A DNA stretch of 64,000 nt from CAWATZ01 sp963784995 (GTDB taxonomy: Bacteria > Planctomycetota > Planctomycetia > Gemmatales > Gemmataceae). Shown here piece by piece: positions 63,697 through 64,000 of the stretch. Each line of letters begins with the position of its first letter. Position 1 is the stretch's first letter. The notes under the pieces are model-generated. The model was not told where the DNA came from. It saw nothing but the letters and a program-made list of their open reading frames with translations, and ran no database searches. The position numbers and the translations under genes are program-made. The stretch lies in assembly GCA_963784995.1 (NCBI GenBank), contig CAWATZ010000002.1:1-64000 (forward strand), written 5' to 3'.

Positions 63697-64000
63697 TTAC
63701 ACCACCCCGCGCTGGTGCAACTGGCGGACAGTCTCCGGGTCCAGGCCCAGCCAATCGCGCAGCACCTCGTCGGTGTGTTCCCCCAGCTTCGGCGGCAGAA
63801 CGTGGGGAGGCGACGCCGTTTCTTCCTCCAGAGGATTGCTGACGTGATAGGGTGAGCCAACCAGGTCCACGGGCCGGCCCTCGGGATCGGTGATGGTCAG
63901 GCGCAGGCCGCGGGCCTCCGCCTGCGGATGGTGCAACAGCTCGCTGTAATTCCAGACCGGGGCACAGGGCACCCCGGCCTCCTCAAGCAATTGCTGCCAC
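63697..64000 (-). CDS. CaiB/BaiF CoA-transferase family, C-terminal end (cut by window edge)
   Basis: About 100 C-terminal residues; the frame is open to the window end. GVPCAPVWNYSELLHHPQAE, then TITDPEGRPVDLVGSPYHVS and LGEHTDEVLRDWLGLDPETV match the end of class III CoA-transferases (formyl-CoA, alpha-methylacyl-CoA type). The active site Asp lies outside the window. Which acyl-CoA it uses cannot be judged. Confidence 0.85.
   Translation of the reverse strand, partial: WQQLLEEAGVPCAPVWNYSELLHHPQAEARGLRLTITDPEGRPVDLVGSPYHVSNPLEEETASPPHVLPPKLGEHTDEVLRDWLGLDPETVRQLHQRGVV

Noticed and set aside
1..64000. tRNA, rRNA or riboswitch genes
   Set aside because: No cloverleaf, rRNA-like stretch or known riboswitch core was recognised by eye; a covariance search would be needed to exclude them.

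Overview
The window reads as a piece of a high-G+C planctomycete chromosome, most likely of the Gemmata group (Gemmataceae). Clues are lineage-typical families (DUF4058, DUF4175-like coiled-coil proteins, PmoA/DUF6807, HTTM proteins, WD40 and HEAT proteins, several Hanks-type kinases, the DUF5678-like/aspartyl-protease pair), tiny lipoproteins, and very frequent long intergenic palindromes. This assignment is inference from gene content, not a search.

1-11.35 kb is a type I-G (formerly I-U) CRISPR-Cas locus: cas3 (cut by the window edge), csx17/cas8, csb1/cas7 and two tandem csb2 (cas5-6) genes on the + strand, then a five-repeat array. A kinase-like gene and a small divergent ORF follow, then an intact cas2 and cas4-cas1 fusion on the - strand. 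Interference genes carry many frameshifts; adaptation genes carry none. 11.4-16.5 kb is a - strand operon with a sigma factor, a small HTH-like protein, an ImmA/IrrE metallopeptidase, a NurA-like nuclease and a HerA ATPase. It looks like a stress- or DNA-damage-controlled DNA processing or defence module.

16.5-18.9 kb holds dispersed repeats and small unknown genes. 18.9-30.4 kb holds a gluconolactonase-like protein, an FAH-family hydrolase, an RND efflux pump with adaptor, a histidine kinase, a WD40 protein, a DEDD exonuclease and an aspartyl-protease pair. 30.5-36.1 kb has a tandem metallo-beta-lactamase protein and a remarkable RpoB-RpoC chimera whose aligned beta-prime active-site loop has lost its aspartates, next to DUF4058.

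36.4-43.5 kb encodes a giant Gln/Ala-rich coiled-coil membrane protein and a secreted prenyltransferase-repeat protein. 43.5-48.4 kb has three mini-lipoproteins and a sigma/anti-sigma/STAS/HTTM cluster. 48.5-55.6 kb has a secreted PmoA-like protein, a secreted unknown and a Mn/Zn ABC transporter whose last permease is fused to a DtxR/MntR-type domain. 55.6-64 kb has a cupin remnant, a VapC-like toxin-antitoxin pair, a secreted unknown, two Ser/Thr kinases around an orphan DNA methyltransferase, a degenerate PAS histidine kinase and the end of a CaiB/BaiF CoA-transferase.

Single-base frame breaks occur in many otherwise well-conserved genes across the window (RND pump, ABC ATPase, sigma factor, others). 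Part of the frame damage is therefore probably assembly indels. The density is clearly higher in the first 6.4 kb. A second window-wide theme is palindromic repeats. Several sit inside coding frames without breaking them, and one 15-residue encoded insert recurs in two unrelated proteins, with a partial copy in a third.
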